A stretch of 64,000 bases of DNA, from assembly GCA_032173965.1 (NCBI GenBank), contig CM063288.1, forward strand, positions 26,444,001-26,508,000, read 5' to 3'. Numbering within the stretch: position 1 is the first letter of the stretch; the number at the start of each line of letters is the position of its first letter. The notes under the pieces are model-generated. The model saw nothing but the letters and a program-made list of their open reading frames with translations. It was not told the DNA's origin and made no database searches. The translations under genes and the position numbers were made by a program. The DNA comes from Sitta carolinensis. Lineage: Eukaryota; Chordata; Aves; Passeriformes; Sittidae. Positions 24,338-39,510 of the stretch are shown here, one piece after another.

Positions 24338-27300
24338 CTAAGAAAACAGACAATACATAATGAACTAAGAGAAAAAAGTAGAAGACAAGCGGGAAACACC
24401 TGCACATTTCAGAGAACTGAAGTGTTCTCTGTAAGAAACAAAATTTCCAGTTATCTCTCATATTGAATTTTAGCTCTAAAAGAAACAGCTATGAGAAAAA
24501 GTTAAGTTTATGTAACTTAACAGTGACCTGACAAAGTAAAACTGAACTTAGACCTAGGATAGATTTTTAAGCCAAATTTGTGATTAATTTGCAGAAGAAC
24601 TGTTAAACTGTAAGCTGGAAGTGGGGAGAAACTGAGATTTGTTTTCTTCTTACTGCTGACCAATGTTTGTCAAGGAACATATTTAAGAAAAAGTATTGTG
24701 TATGGGCAATACTATGTAAAGAGCAAGAATGCCTACTTTTAGCATTATATTCTTCAGTTGTTTATTCCTTCTACCAGCTCCTATTCCTAAATTAAGTACA
24801 CTTGAGGGTGACTGTTCTGGGTGCTCCCAACTCTCTACATCTGCCACCAAATTTTCATACACGGAGACTATCTTCCCTTAAGGTGGAAAGCATAATTCCA
24901 TGAGCCATCCTTCAAGTGCTTAATTTGAGCAACACTGAATCAGGCAGAAACTACAAATGCAGCTGCTCTTGGGAGCTGAAAGGTTTTTCTTCTCTTCAAG
25001 CAGCACTGCAGAACACTGGGGCACAGCCTCAGAATTTGTCCCTAGCTCAGACAGAGCTCAGATTAAGATCAAATTCAGAACAGAAGGCTCTCAGTTCATG
25101 AGACTTGACCATTTTTGACACCACTGGTTTCACTAAACCAATGCAAATTTCATGCACAAAGAAAATTCACCACATGTAGAACTGATGTGACAGATGTTAA
25201 TCAACAAACTGTGGTTGGCAGATATTGTTAATGACATGCTGTCAAGTGACCAGTTAGATTATGCAAATGAAAAAGTGCCCTCATGTGATGGGATAGGTCT
25301 TAACTATGGCTTCTGGTGTTATATGAAAGACACTGAACACAGCACAGATGGGAGATCACCTACAGAGGAAGAAAAGTGCCGAACCTTTCAGGCTCTGAGC
25401 ATGGTGGTTTTGAGGGGTAGTCTGGAATGCTTCATGTTCTGGATAAAAAGAAAAAAAAAAGTGAAAAGGCTTTGGTTATTTTAGGTTATTAAAGGGTTAG
25501 AAATATACAACATTATTAAGTTAAAGCTTACTCTGTATAAAGTACATATCTGAAAGAACTCCGGATAAAAGCTCCCTGCTGTTTCTTTATAAAACAAGCT
25601 TTCATTTACTTTATGAAAATGCACAGAAAGAATAAAAAGATCAGGAGGTGCCACTGGCCTATGGTTTCAGTACGACATGCAAAGATGGTAATGTATGAAT
25701 GAGTGTTCATTAACATTTTGGGACACACTCATAAAAATATTAAGATCTGTCCAAACATTAGGCATCTTGTCCAGCAGACCAGAGAGAGTCAGCAACAGTA
25801 CTAATATTCTGAAAAGGAAGATTTACTTTTATTCTCTATTGGAAAAATCCTCTTCCTCCCACCAAAGAAAGTGCATTACATAGAAGGCATGTCCTCAAAC
25901 TTTAATCTCCTCTGTTTCATTCCCTCATAAGATGTGACACACCTTCATGCTCTCCATGTCCCTTGAAGGCTTGTAGAACTTCTTGAGTAGGCAGGCAGAA
26001 AGAACAGCTATGTCATCATACAAAGGCAATCACTGTTTCTCAAGGGTGCTTTCAGGACTAGTACAGAGAATGTTAGGCTGGCACAAGGACAATGGACTGA
26101 ACTTCTCCTTCTCTTACTGATGTGCCAACACACACGTCTCTGTTTCTGGCTCTCCTACTGCCGTTTGATTGCCACACCTAATTAGGTTTTAAATAGTATC
26201 TACAGACAGAAACTGTTCTCCAAACAGCTGAACTATTCCTATGATCTTTCCTGGAGCCACTGCACTGTCAACATTCGACCAAGGGAGAGAGTTGAAATTT
26301 TTACAGTATTTTAGTGGCAGTTTATGCTAGATTGACATTGTCCTGCTATAGAAATCCAAGTACATTAGACCAATGTCCAAATGGCAAATCCAACAGTATG
26401 TAAGCTTTTGCTCTCTCGTTCCTTCCTAGCGAGGACCCAGAAATTAACTCTTATGAAAGCACTACACTACAAACAGATTTTTATGATTAGCCTTATCAAT
26501 CCCTATTAGAAAAAAGATCAGGAAGAGTGAGAAATTTAATTTGTTTAGAACAGCATGCTCTTGTTTAAACAGGCAGAACGTCATTAACAGAAGCCAGTAC
26601 ATGCCAAATGACCAACTGAGCAAAGGATGGTTGTAGTAAAAACATGAATTCCAATTATCCACATTAAAAGATCTGATTACATGTGCCTTAAAATATCTGC
26701 ATCATTTAACCACAGATAAGTGTAATTAAAATGGTATTAAAGAACTATGTGCAAACAACTATAGTCATGTCTCCATTTTATTTACATACATCTATATGTG
26801 TATGTATTTCAAAACTATTAAGCACCCAAAGGTAACTTGCATAAGGGCCTATTGTATACATTCTTTTTGCAAGGTTTCCTCTATCTATCAGAGGCTAACA
26901 GACAATGGATGAGAAATACTTCCTATCTTCCTTAGGAAGACTGCTTAGGACAAGGATACTCAGTACTTGTCCTTGTAAAGCTTTCCATGCTTTTAAAACC
27001 CCTTCTGTACAAGAACAGGATGGGGTCCTAGTTGACAAACATGTATTAGTAGTTTGTATGACACAGCAGTACTATTTATGATCACTCCTTTGAAGACTCT
27101 CGATAAAACACTTAAATCCCTTCAGGAAATAATAATAATAAATGTCATTTGTCATGTGCATCAGAAATGGAATGGGATACTAAGATGTAAAAGCTTATAT
27201 TGGGAAAAAAAAATGCATGCACGTACACTCGTTATTTGAACTCCCGTCCTTTCCCCCCAAATCATACCTTAGCTGCTGTTGGATAGACCAGCTGGATAGC

Positions 27301-30300
27301 TTCTGACCTAAAAAAATCAACACCGCCTGTTTTACACAAGGCTTATTTCATTCATTAATGAGGTGCATTGTTGCTGGGAGAAGATAATTGTTACTGATGG
27401 GACAGGCTCTGAAATCTATTCCTGCGAAAGCTTTGTTCAGGAAGGCAAGGCAGATCAAAGATGATTTTCTCATCAGAGACCCATAAAGAGCAGTAACTTT
27501 TCCCAGCATCATCCTCAGCTGTATCACTTTCTATCCCTAATGGAACAAATTCCTCCTACCTAAACATCTGAGGAGGTATCTGCTTGAATAGGCTTAAGGG
27601 AGAAAATTGCACTTTTGCCAACAGACAGACAACATAACAGGCAGCTACTCTCCACAGCCAGAATTGGGAATTCAAGAGGTACGAAAGAGGCCAGCCCTAA
27701 CATGGGGAAACCATTCTTTCCTCCTTGTTTTATCAAATGTTTTCAGTTTTCAGTTTTATCAAATGTTTCAGTTGCTGTGAATGTAAATGGTCTGTGAAAC
27801 AGAGGCTCCTTCATATTCATCCCGGTAATGATGATAAACCCCTAGGCAAGCAAGTAAAAGACTTAATGCAATTTAAAGGAACACATGTACTTTATGATCG
27901 TGGGGAAGGAGGGAGAAAAACTGATGGGGCAAAGGTCACCATTGTTTACCTGTGCAGTGAACCCAGCAGCTCCTTCAACAGTCCAACAGTGAAACACTGA
28001 GAATTGGAGGGCCTGAGGGCTTGGGATTTCTGTGGAAACCTTCATAAGTGTGAAGAAAGAGACATTTGGGCAGATACTGAACTTCGGCCAGTGGGATGAG
28101 GAAAGCAGCAGGCTAATTCAGTTGGGAAGAAAAGGTTTGTTTTCCTTGGTGACAGGTAAAGAAAAAGACTCTACAGCACGCTGGGCTGAAGCTCCAAGAG
28201 GAGTTTCTTCTTCATATTAGAAGCTAAGAATGGGCACCTCAGACTATGGGGAGTCATTTATCTGCCTCAGATGCTCACCAAAACTCAAGCAGCTTTTCTA
28301 CCTTTTAAGGGCAGGGCAGGCTTCCCTTCTCCTCCACACCTTTAAATTCCTACCATGAACTCGCACTATCCACTACTGGCATAGAGAGGACTATGGATAG
28401 ACTCAGGAACTGCACTGAGCCTTTGGGCTCTCAACCCCAAAGCCCCCAAGCACAGCCTGCATCAGCCCTCCCAGCAGGATCCTTGCTTTTCAGGAACTTC
28501 TTCCACCTGGTCTCCCTGGAGCTGTCCTACTTTTCTCCATCATCCCTAAAATCCACTGTCCTGAAAGATCTCTTGAATTCCTCCCCAGGAGCCCCCACAG
28601 CCACAGAATAGAAAATTACTTTAAAAGAACAAGTAGTTTACATTTGAATAGGAATATTATACATTAAGTTACTATAGAAAAAAATATATAAACACATACA
28701 TATACACATTTGTGCCTCTAAATTTTGTAGAAACTGCAATAATTTTGTACCACGAGAAGCACTCACTACCAATACTGGTTTGCATCCAAGAGCCCTCCAG
28801 CCTTGAACAGAACTATAAATGTCTAACTTTTTACACTTTCTCTACATTTTACCAAAAGGTTATTTTCACATGCACATACAGAAGCACATCTCTTCTTGTA
28901 AAGCAATCAATCACTCTTAAAGACAACCAACAAGAAGGATAACTGAAAAATCAGTTGTTCATTTACAGTACTGTTGAAGGTCAGGAATTCTAGGTTTGCA
29001 AAACAAGTGCTTGCACACAACAACCACAAGAAAACAAAATAAACATCAGAAAAACATCTACAAATCCAATACAAAGTAATAACCAACTACTTTGCATCAA
29101 TCTACATAGATTACTCTGAAAAATCAGCCTTGCATATACTACTTAAACAGCTTTAACCACTGAACACGGCAGCATTTACTTCTGATTTTCTTCAAATACA
29201 TAACAGTCTTCTCTGTAAAATTTAGGTGGATATTAGTGAACAAAGGCATTAAATCAAATATAGAGACTGGACATAAAGGATGAGTTCATGTTCCTCCTTT
29301 AGCAACATGTGCAGAACGACACACTTGGAAAAACAAAGACTACATTAAATTTAAAAAAACAACACAGTAATAAACTGAAATATGTATTTGGAAGACAAGG
29401 AATTGCAATTATGTGAAAATTTGGAAAACTGAAAACAAAAATGTGAGTATTGGCTAAAGAATAATTTAAAATAAATTTTCCAATCAGCAGAATTGTGAGT
29501 CTAATCCCCAGCTTTTAAAAACAACTAATCCTTTATTGCTTCTTTAAAATTCTTCCAACTTTTTCTTCTGTTGTTTTCAGAGTACCATGCAAATCAGGAC
29601 AGAATACAAAATTCATTTCAGAGCCTGCAATTCAAGATGGACTAAAAGTTTTTCCTCCAGCTGTGAGCACTAGGTCAAAACCAGAAATGCTGCGCAGCAC
29701 AGGATGAGATTGTAGGAAAGAACTGTGTTAAAACCCAGAACGGTTAATGAGGGAACTAAGCAAGAACTGATGGAAATGTAACTTGTCTTTCCTTAAGCTT
29801 TTACTCCAATCACAAATGTAGTGTCTGCTTTAAAGAAAACTAAAACTGAAACAACCTGGTAATCTTTAGCTGTAATTTATTCTTTTGAAAAGAAGGATTC
29901 TCAACGATGAGGAAAAATTCTCAAAAAAAGAGCAATATAAGGAAAGAGAATATAGGTTGGAATGCATTAGTTTAAACTTTCAGAAAAACTGGCTGTGATG
30001 GAATTATTGAATAGAGCAGGATGGAAGGAGGTACCCATTCTGGTATGCACTTTTTGAGCTGGAAAAAGAGAAGGGGATTGCTGACTGAGTGTTCCAGAAC
30101 TAACACTGCAGCAGAGAACATCCATCTGGGAGATATTTTGACAATTAGCAAAACCACCTACCAAAAAACCAACACGACCCCCCCCCCAAAAAAAAAAAAA
30201 AACCACAATCAACCAAATAAATGCCACAGGTGAGCCTTGTGGGATTTTTCCTAGCCAGAAATGAGTAAAGCATACCATACAAGTCAGTGTAGATATTAAA

Positions 30301-33300
30301 TGTTAGAGGCTCTGAAAACACTGGAGATTTTTTTAATGCACTTGCATGATAAAATATTGGCTCTTATTTAGTAAGAGGATGATCCTGTTGGAAAATTCTA
30401 ATGAAATTGAAAATTCTTGAGATCTATGTTGGCAGTCAGTTTCCTTTCATTTACAGCTTGAAATTGTTTCCAAGTTATTTGTAGGTGCAAATTTTTTTTC
30501 TTAAGGAAACATCTGTCACACATTACACAGCTCAGTGCTTGTCACTCACTATGGCTTTAACTCAAATATTACTAAACTTTAATTTTCATCACAGTCAATT
30601 TTCTTAAGATTCATGGGAATTACTTTAATTGTATTGACCATATAAGTCTTAGAATATGTCACTTTTGAAAAAGACGAGTTTGTTTTCTGAATGTTGTGGT
30701 GACAGCATACTTGGACATATTGCTTTGATTACTTCCTTTGTTTTCTTGGGCTTCTCTTTGTTAGAAATGTCTCCACAAGCCCTACATACCAAACAACAGG
30801 AGGTTAAATCACATTTGTCTGAGCTGATAGCTTTAAGTGCACAAAGCAAGAGGTAGATAAGCTGAAATGGCAGCATCAATCATTTCCTATGCAGAAAAGA
30901 GAAACACTCCTGCATTTAGTTGTTATGACTAACTGCAATTACAGTACCACTGCAAACGAAGGCTGCATGCATCAGTGAACCTCACTATAATGCCAGAACT
31001 TAAGTTAAAGATGTCAAGTCAAAAACATTACAATTCATACACTTTTCTTTACCATACAACCTGGCAACCTCACCTTTCTCCTTTCCTTGATCTTCACATC
31101 ATTAACATTATGATCAGGTCAAAGCTGCATTTTCTTAAGCATCCATGTCCTCTTATCACTTTGAAGTTTAGCATCTTGGACTGTCCTTTTGTCAGAAAAC
31201 CATTGCCATACTGATACATTTTGCTGTTGGGTTCTGTGATCTTGGAGCTGACAGATTCTATGGCCTCTGTAGTGCAATAGAAGTCAAAGGTCTCAAGGAG
31301 AAAAAGTGAACCCAGCATTGTGATCCACATTCTAAAGCTAAGGAATTAAATTGTGGAAGACCTTCAGAAACAATGAACAAAATGGGCCGTTTGGATAGAA
31401 TCCAAATTGCTCAAAACTTGAAACAGGAGAGGTGGTGTTCCACAGGGCAACTGAACAACCTGGAGTTTACAGTGAACCACATCAGTCAAACCAAAACAGC
31501 TTTCTGTCAGAAATACTCTAAAATATGCTCAGTCAGAATGTCATAGTACAACTAAAAAAGAACGGCAGTACTTTGAGAGCACCTGCCTTTCCTTCCAAGA
31601 CATTTAGAGTTCTCCAATTTGAAAAATCCTTCCAGGCTTCACAGGTGAAGGTGAAGAACTATGGTGAGGAACCATGGCAGTCTCTGATTTTATCTGTCTC
31701 CATAGACAATGCTTTCTTTCTTGGTTCTTGTTTAACTCTGCTCACACAGGTAACAACACTCTCTGTATTTTCTTCAGCTTAAAAACAAAAGAAAAATCAA
31801 ACATTGAAGTTCAAACTCCATTGACATTGACAATGCTTCAGCCCCAATAACTGTGCATTTAAAAGAAAAATATTTCAGGAACTTAAGCTAATAGTTAAGG
31901 CATACATGAAGTTTACTGCTTTATAGCTTGACAGCCAGTTATGACACCTACTGTGCTCTAAAAGATTGCAAGTTGACATGAACTTACTGCAGTAAGTTAC
32001 TGCTCCCCTCGGGTAACAATATTTAAACCTATTTATTAAAAAAAAGAAAAGGTTTGGAGATATCAAATCACTTTCACACAAAACATCTTGCCTCTTTCCC
32101 ATGGAAAAATATAAAAACTACTTTAGAATTGGCTGAAAGAAGTCTGTCTTGGAGTTTCCCACTATCAACACATTTGTCTCCTTTCTTTTCCAAACACAGA
32201 ACAAAATCCACTGTATTTTCCATATTCATGTATTATTGAAAAAACTGCAGCTTACTAAGTGCTGGCTGGCTGTCCACAATTCGTATTGGAATAGTCTGTA
32301 CATCTCCCAAGAGAATCTGGTGCACTCCTCCTTCCAGACTTCTGGAGTCATCCACCCCTTCAGCTGGTACCAGCTGGCCCATGGCAACCAGACTCTGATC
32401 AGAGCCAGGCAGAGTCCCAAAAGCAGGCGCAGCAGCACTGTCCTGTCCTAGGCCAGCACCTGCTTGCAGACTGTGCCCCTGACTCAGTGCTAGAGAATGG
32501 CTGCTTACTGCACTCCCCAGGGAATCCAGGAGACTTGCAGGGCTGGGAGGGGAATGGTTATTTACAGCTAGCAGGGCTGCTGATCCATTTGTTGAGGTAA
32601 ATGTTGACTGCAGCTGTAATCCCTGTGAAAGAGAAGGCAGAAATACCAACATAGCAGTATTTACAGCAGAAGAAGCTTGCATTTAAGAGCATGTTTTGTC
32701 TAGAGACCTTCTGACTTCCTACTCCATTAACTCTTCTGAATACTCAATCCCAGCAAGTCTAGGCTCAAAATGTACTTGAAAACAATTAGGACAATCCAGC
32801 AGCATTTAGATGATTGCTTATGACCATAAAGCTCTAATTTTGGATTAATATTCAGTTTTAGATCATTTCCCATTCCCACAAGAGGTGGGTACTACAAGCT
32901 AAGCACACTGCTTTAAATAAAATGTGAGGTGGAGTCAGGCTGTCCTCAGAAAGACAGGAAACAGCAAGTAGAACAGAATCTTAGTACAGATTGTATTTCT
33001 AGGGAAAAGAGCATGCATTCCATTGGGGTTCAGGAAATATGAAGGCAGATTTTCAAAGTAGTTAAGGAAAAAGGATAAGAGAGCCAGCTTTGAAGAGAGA
33101 TGAGCTTCAGAAGCTCTTTTAGCATGATATTCTTATCCCTCCCTCTTCAGCCTTTCAACCTGCAAGTTTACAGCTCTGAGCTAGGAGCAGTTTCAGGATT
33201 TTAAGATATTTTCTTAAGAGGCTGAAGAAGGATTTAAAAGGAATAAACAAGACTGTCTTACGTCCCTGCAGTTTTGCAGCATTTTCATTATGAAATGACT

Positions 33301-36300
33301 GGACCATGTGGAAAGTGAATAGGTACTTGGTTTGAGATAGAAACCCATTGCCTTTATCCTCTTGGTTTTGCCTTACAAGAGACCCTTACTTCCAAGTGTC
33401 AAAACATGGTAGTGGGATCCCCCTGCACCACAGCTATATGCTAAATGAGACGTGCAAGAGCAACCAGAGGTAGAGCTGACGGCTTCTTCAGAGCCCGTGC
33501 TACCCAGCTACATTTGGGATCAGCTGAGAAGGAACTTGCTGTTCTCAGCTCGCCTTCAGCACTTCCAGCACAGTATGTTTGATGTTCTGTACATGACTTA
33601 AGAGTACCTGAAGTTGTGCAAATATCTTGGGCTGAAGTGAAGAGAGTGAAGACAACAGCTGAGTTGTTTCTGGTAGCAAGGACTCCCCGCTCTCGCAGGA
33701 TTCTGCTTTGGTGATGACTGATTCCACTCCTGAGCTCCCTACAGTGCCAAAGAGAGGAAGCAGACAGTTATGGGAAATCTCCCTGTTTAATAAAAGCCTC
33801 CCCTGTGAACCAAAAAAAAAAATCCCTTCAATCTCAACACAGATATACAGAAGACATATATATATATACACATATATGCTGTTCTCTTTGCAGAACTTGG
33901 ATGTTAAAGAAAGAAGACTGGGTATGACAAAAAGGCAATACTGCAGGAAGTTTGTACGTATCTGTATAGAGCAAAAACCAGAGGCACCAATAAATTTGTT
34001 CCTGAGAGCAAAAAGCTGAAGTATTTCTAGGAAAGCAGCAAATAATTTGACAATATCTATACCCCAGTAAGGGCTCAAAAACACAGGTATCAAAAGAAAG
34101 GGCTGTCTTTCAAAATAAAAATCTACACAGGAAATTCTCTGTCTCACCACTCCCTTCCCATCCTTGTGAAATCTGCATAACTTCTATGCAATATCATCTA
34201 AAGTCCATTTGTCTGGAGGTCTTTCAGTCTACAGATTGTATCATATTCTCAAAATTCTTATTTGATGCAAGAATGATGGACATAATTTCCTGAAGTCTTG
34301 CGAAAACTGAGATTAACTTATAACAATTTCTGCAAGAAAACTTCGCTTGAGATCATTTCATTTACTGTTTGAGCCACCCAGAACATTTTGGTTAAACTTT
34401 ATGCAGACACAGACATTGCTCAGCTTCTTATTTCTCAGTTCCACTGTTATGGAGATAAAAGAAGAACTTGCCCTGTGAATGCAAATTAGTCTGGTGAATG
34501 CAAAAAAATTCAGAACAGTCAATTGCAAAACATTTTCTATTATCAGAAAATCATAGGAAAAGTTTCCAGTAATCTGAATGGAGGTAGATTTTTCAACATA
34601 CATAATGACCTGCAGACTCTTAACTATAGTAACTGACTGGAAGATACATACAAATCTATACATTTTCTTGAACACATGTACTTCAAATATTTAGACTCTT
34701 TTAAATATTATACAGAGATCCTATATGCATACATGAACGTTCACATGCAGGAAGAAATAGTAGCTCTCTTCCTGGGTTGTATTCTACAGCAACACCCCTG
34801 GGAGAAAAAGGTAATAAATAGTTCAACTCCTCGTCTACTCACTACAAAGAAAGTTGTATCACGTGGAGATAGGGAGTTCTGCACAAACAAGTTCTGTTAC
34901 TCCCTCATTTCCTAAAGGTACAGTTGTCTCCATTTGGCACAAGTTGAAATGTAAAAAATATACGTATAAAAAGAGTAGTCTGAAAAGCCAATGTTGTTTT
35001 CCCTTGTTACCACTTCAAAAACATTAATGAAAGCTCCTTTTTAGGAAGTCAGGCTTCCTTTTTGTAATACAATTATAAACATATTGAAATGTGTACAAGC
35101 ACATACCCACACGTATAAGGGGAGACGAGACATGCTGCAATGAGAGTTTTTGCTTATATTCACTGAGCTGGTTTACATGTGCAGAAAATTAAACAAATAC
35201 CATACTTCTGCTTCCTGTAAAATTCAGTATGTCACTGGGTTGATGTTTACACATTTGATAGGCTACTTTGTCTTAGAAAATCATCTGTGTAAAACAAAGA
35301 AAGCAAGAACTGATCTCGTTCTGAGTGTTCTCCGGCACTCAGTTCATATAAAAGTCATCCCTGCTGAGCTCTACTGCAGCTGTTGAAGGCACAACTATCC
35401 TGCATCTCTCCATAAGAACACAGTAATGGCAATATTAGCAAAGGCATTTAGGCTTAAGCATAGTGAGTCTGTTCACACTGCAAATTTCTTTTTGTCCTAA
35501 AAAACAAGACTTCCTTAATAAAGAGGGACACTGCTCAAGCTGAGTCTAAAAATTAATCTCTTGTTCTCTCACAGTTGTAAACACTGGAATTCTTCCCTAA
35601 AAGCACCAAGCATACATAATGTTTTTCAGTTCAAATTAAACATTGCAGCAACAGCCAAAATAAATGAAAAAATCCCAAATGAAACAGACCCCAACCTTTG
35701 CTTTTTTTTTAACAGTAAATGCACTGGTGTGCATGGAACTGCTTCACATAAATCACATTCACCAAGTCGTTGAGGAGAACTCATGCAGTGAGCCAAACCT
35801 CTGGGGGTTTGTATTTCCTGCTACAACAAGTAAGAAATTGGCCCATGTCACTCCCTGACCTAAGGGGAAAGGGACACAAACACATCAGAACTTCCTTAGG
35901 CAAGAACCACAGGACAACTGTTTGCACAAGTAAATCCTGAACATGACAACTGTGGCAGTGCTCCTTTGGTCTCTGTAGACTTCTCTATCAGCTGTCTAGA
36001 ACAAAACCCACCATGTTTCAGTTAAACAGGGAAACCAGCTGGCTCTGCTACTGAGATTAAAATACCTGCAAAGTCTACAAACCATTAGGTTCTTCCACCT
36101 CACTTCAATCATATCCCTGCTAAAAGCCAGGGATAGTTCTGATGAGTTTGACATCAAACCTATTGAGCAGAGGATGGGGAAAGGATCTACAAACATGAGG
36201 AAAAGTTCTTCTGTCACAGTAGACAAAATAATCTTGAAACAAGGGTGGGAGGGACAGAATAATCTAATTTTAAATTTATTACCAGCCATCATAAACCAAC

Positions 36301-39300
36301 AGAACATCTTAGCCTATGTATAATTCTAACTATGAGGGCAGCAAGTAGATCTAGTTACAAACACCTGTATTTTGTCTTAGTACATGATTTGAAGTAATAG
36401 TAGTAGGAACCCATTTTCAACAAAGGAAAAACAGCAAAACATCTTCAAAAAAACAGTCCTTCAACCAAGAATGCATAGAAGTTTATATAGAAATCTACTA
36501 TATCTACACTCTAGCTTTGCAACAGACTGGGAAGAAGTTTAACACTTTGTGGCTCAACAAACACTGGGAAGAGATGATACTTGGGTGCCACACTAATAAA
36601 GAAGTTACATCACAAAGAACTGAAAAAATATCTCTCAGCCCTGCTGCCACTTAACATCTGTGCTTCTATTTCTGTTCTAAGCATCAAGGAAAAAGGGAAA
36701 AGATTGCTCCCAATTCCAACAACAGAAATACAATGCTTGTTGTTCAGTGCCTCATCCTAGCACTGGAACTTATCAGGCCAATGATTTCTGAGAAGCCAGA
36801 GTCTCAACGTGCACTGAAGTCCCTTTCAGCAGATGTTTAAGCTTATGTGAAGCACAAACCACCTGGAAACTCAAGTACCTCGCTGGATCCTGAGTACTGC
36901 ATCCCCTGACAGACGTATCTGTTCAGCAGTAACTGAATTCTCTCTGAATTATAATTAGCACCTTCATTCAAGGTAAAATGTTTTTTCCAGACAACCATCC
37001 CAATAAAATTTTTGTTTGCTTGAGGATGCTAAATAAAAACCAAATTTATAATTTTAATACTTCTGCCAACCTTATGATTATGCATATTTTTTCCACACAT
37101 GCAGTCAAATAGAAAAAAAAAAGTAAACCAAAATAGCTACAGCAAAATAATTCTTCTTAAGTTCATCTGAGTGACAAGACATGACAGCAGCCTCCCTGGA
37201 AGGAAAGTGAGTTTCTGTGACATAGCTAATAAAACACATTTTGAGACAGACAGTTTATACATGCAGTCCTACCATCTGAGGGTGGTGAGGCAAATGCAAC
37301 AGCCACTGTTTCTGTGAGGACATTCCCACTGTCTGTGGTCCATTGCAGCTGAAAGCAAAAAGAACTCAGTTCTCAGAAGGGGTGCAAGCTTCTCTACAGG
37401 AACACAGACTCAACACAGGACTGATAAGAAAACAGTGTCTAAACTACATTTTCTTATTTTTTTATAATTATGCATTTTAGGACCTCTTGATTCACAAAAA
37501 AGAAGCACTGTAAAAGATTTTTAAACATTCACTGTGCATCAGAAAGGTTATCTGCTTTATCTGCTCATGACAGTTTAATGACTTTAAAATAGAAAATAGT
37601 CAAACCATTTGACTAACTAACAAGCACACTCACTCACCTGGGCTACACCAGTGTAGGGAGAGGGATTAGACTGATGACACAGCATGATTTAACAGTACTG
37701 TTTGTCAAAGCTGATTTTAAATCAGCCATTTCTTAGCAGTCAGTCTTCATAAATGGGAAAACTAGGATCACTATGTACCCTTTATTATTCAATACATGGA
37801 AGAAAATGAAGGAAAAAGGCTTAAGAGTTACTGAGAATTTGGAATATTCAACTTCAAGCTTACTACGCTTACTATAAATTGCATTTATTAATATTTACAC
37901 ATTCCAAATGTTTGTCCTAATTTAGACTGCACCTGAGATACATTTCAGCCCCATTTTTTCAGCTACTGAAAAGTAGTAGTAACTTCTTCAAAACATAGAC
38001 AGTGACAAAGCCATGTATAAAATTTTATGCCACATGTCATTTTCTCTACACCAATGGCTTCCAGTTCATGCAGTCAAGAAGTGCTAATACTGTGTAATTT
38101 GTCAGTCAACTAACGGCCATCTAATGCTGACGAGATAAATACTGAATAAGGTCAGAAGATTTTATTCACATCTAATCCAATCTTGCTCAGCCAGAGATTC
38201 CACTGAAAATATTGCTGCTGGAAATATAAAGTCACAGTGAATTTTGGATGAAATACAGCTAAGTGGTAAAAATTCAGATTTCCAGTATTTAACTCCAAAA
38301 ATCAAAAAGGTACACGAAGACCAACATACCGTTGCTGGGATACTTTCTGAATTATACACCATCTCTCCGTTCCTTAGGGACTTCTGCACTTCATGAATGT
38401 GGTTCTTGATGTCATTCACAGTGGGGAAGAAGGACAGGTTATGTCTTTCTGGCACTTCACCAGGTGTGAACAATTCTCTTTCCACATACTTTCTGTCATA
38501 TGTTAAAGGACATTTATTACCATACTAAAATATATTCCGCTATTTCCCGCTGTTAAGAGACATTGCTACCTTCTCCCTCCCCTTGTTCAATGACAAGACA
38601 AAAGCAAGCTAGATGATTTTCTGAGCCAGTTCCTCATACATCTGCTACAGAGTTTGGAATTTAAAAGCCCCCGTTTATTCAAGTAACTTTAAAGAGTACA
38701 GCAACTCTTAGAGCCTATCTACAATGATATGAAAAGATAACAAAAGCTGAAAAAAACAGACTCATGACATCTGGGAATTAGATTCAGGAATGCATCAGCA
38801 CTGCCCTTTAGGTGCAAACCAAATTAATCAAATAACGAAAGTAGATATAGCACTACAGACTGAGAGCACTACAGACAGTTCTGTACCTTAGTTGCTTCCT
38901 CACTGCATAGACCTGCTCGATTCCCTGAGACACCAGTTCTCGGATCTTGTCTGCCACCTGAGGATGAAGTCGAGAAGGCAGCATACTGTTCTCATCTCTA
39001 ATGACTTCCTCCTCCTCCTCAGGAGAAGACATAGAAAGATGGGATGGTGAAGGAGGGAGGCAGGAAGTTTCCATTTCATGATATTGGTGGGCTTGCTGAG
39101 TAGGTAACTGTACATACCACCTAGCAAGAAGGAGAGAGTTTATTCACACAATTCTCAACCAAAAGCAAAAATTTAGTGTCTTGGGGGGACAGTCTGAGCA
39201 CTACCAACAACCTAGTCAGTGCGACAAGTTTGTACAGCCCCTGAGAAAGACAGTATCTTTCAGAACTCAGGGCCCTCTCACACCTTTCAAGGCAAAATGA

Positions 39301-39466
39301 ACTAGATCAAGCCCAAAACAATACAACTATTTCTATCGATACCCTGCATGAAGACACCTACTGAAGTTCCATAGCTTAGTGCTAAACACATTTACCAAAT
39401 TAATACTTCAGTGCCACAGAAGTCTTACTGACATTGTGGATTGTTCTACTATTAATAAGTGACTAA

Positions 39467-39510
<44 letters not shown>

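Larger units (their letters stand above)
24338..32255 (-). other. CARF: CARF intron 13 (7.9 kb)
   Basis: This is the longest intron between recognised CARF coding exons. It is AT-rich. Open frames at 30649-30879 and 31094-31330 on the minus strand have some exon-like features but no recognisable product and no matching phase. Confidence 0.55.

Noticed and set aside
31094..31330. Minus-strand 78-codon frame with an acceptor-like TTTAG start in CARF intron 13
   Set aside because: No matching phase with neighbouring CARF exons and no counterpart in the human protein.
33545..34150. A 201-codon minus-strand open frame
   Set aside because: Only 33608-33738 is CARF exon 12; the rest is intron, including a TA microsatellite that happens to lack stops.
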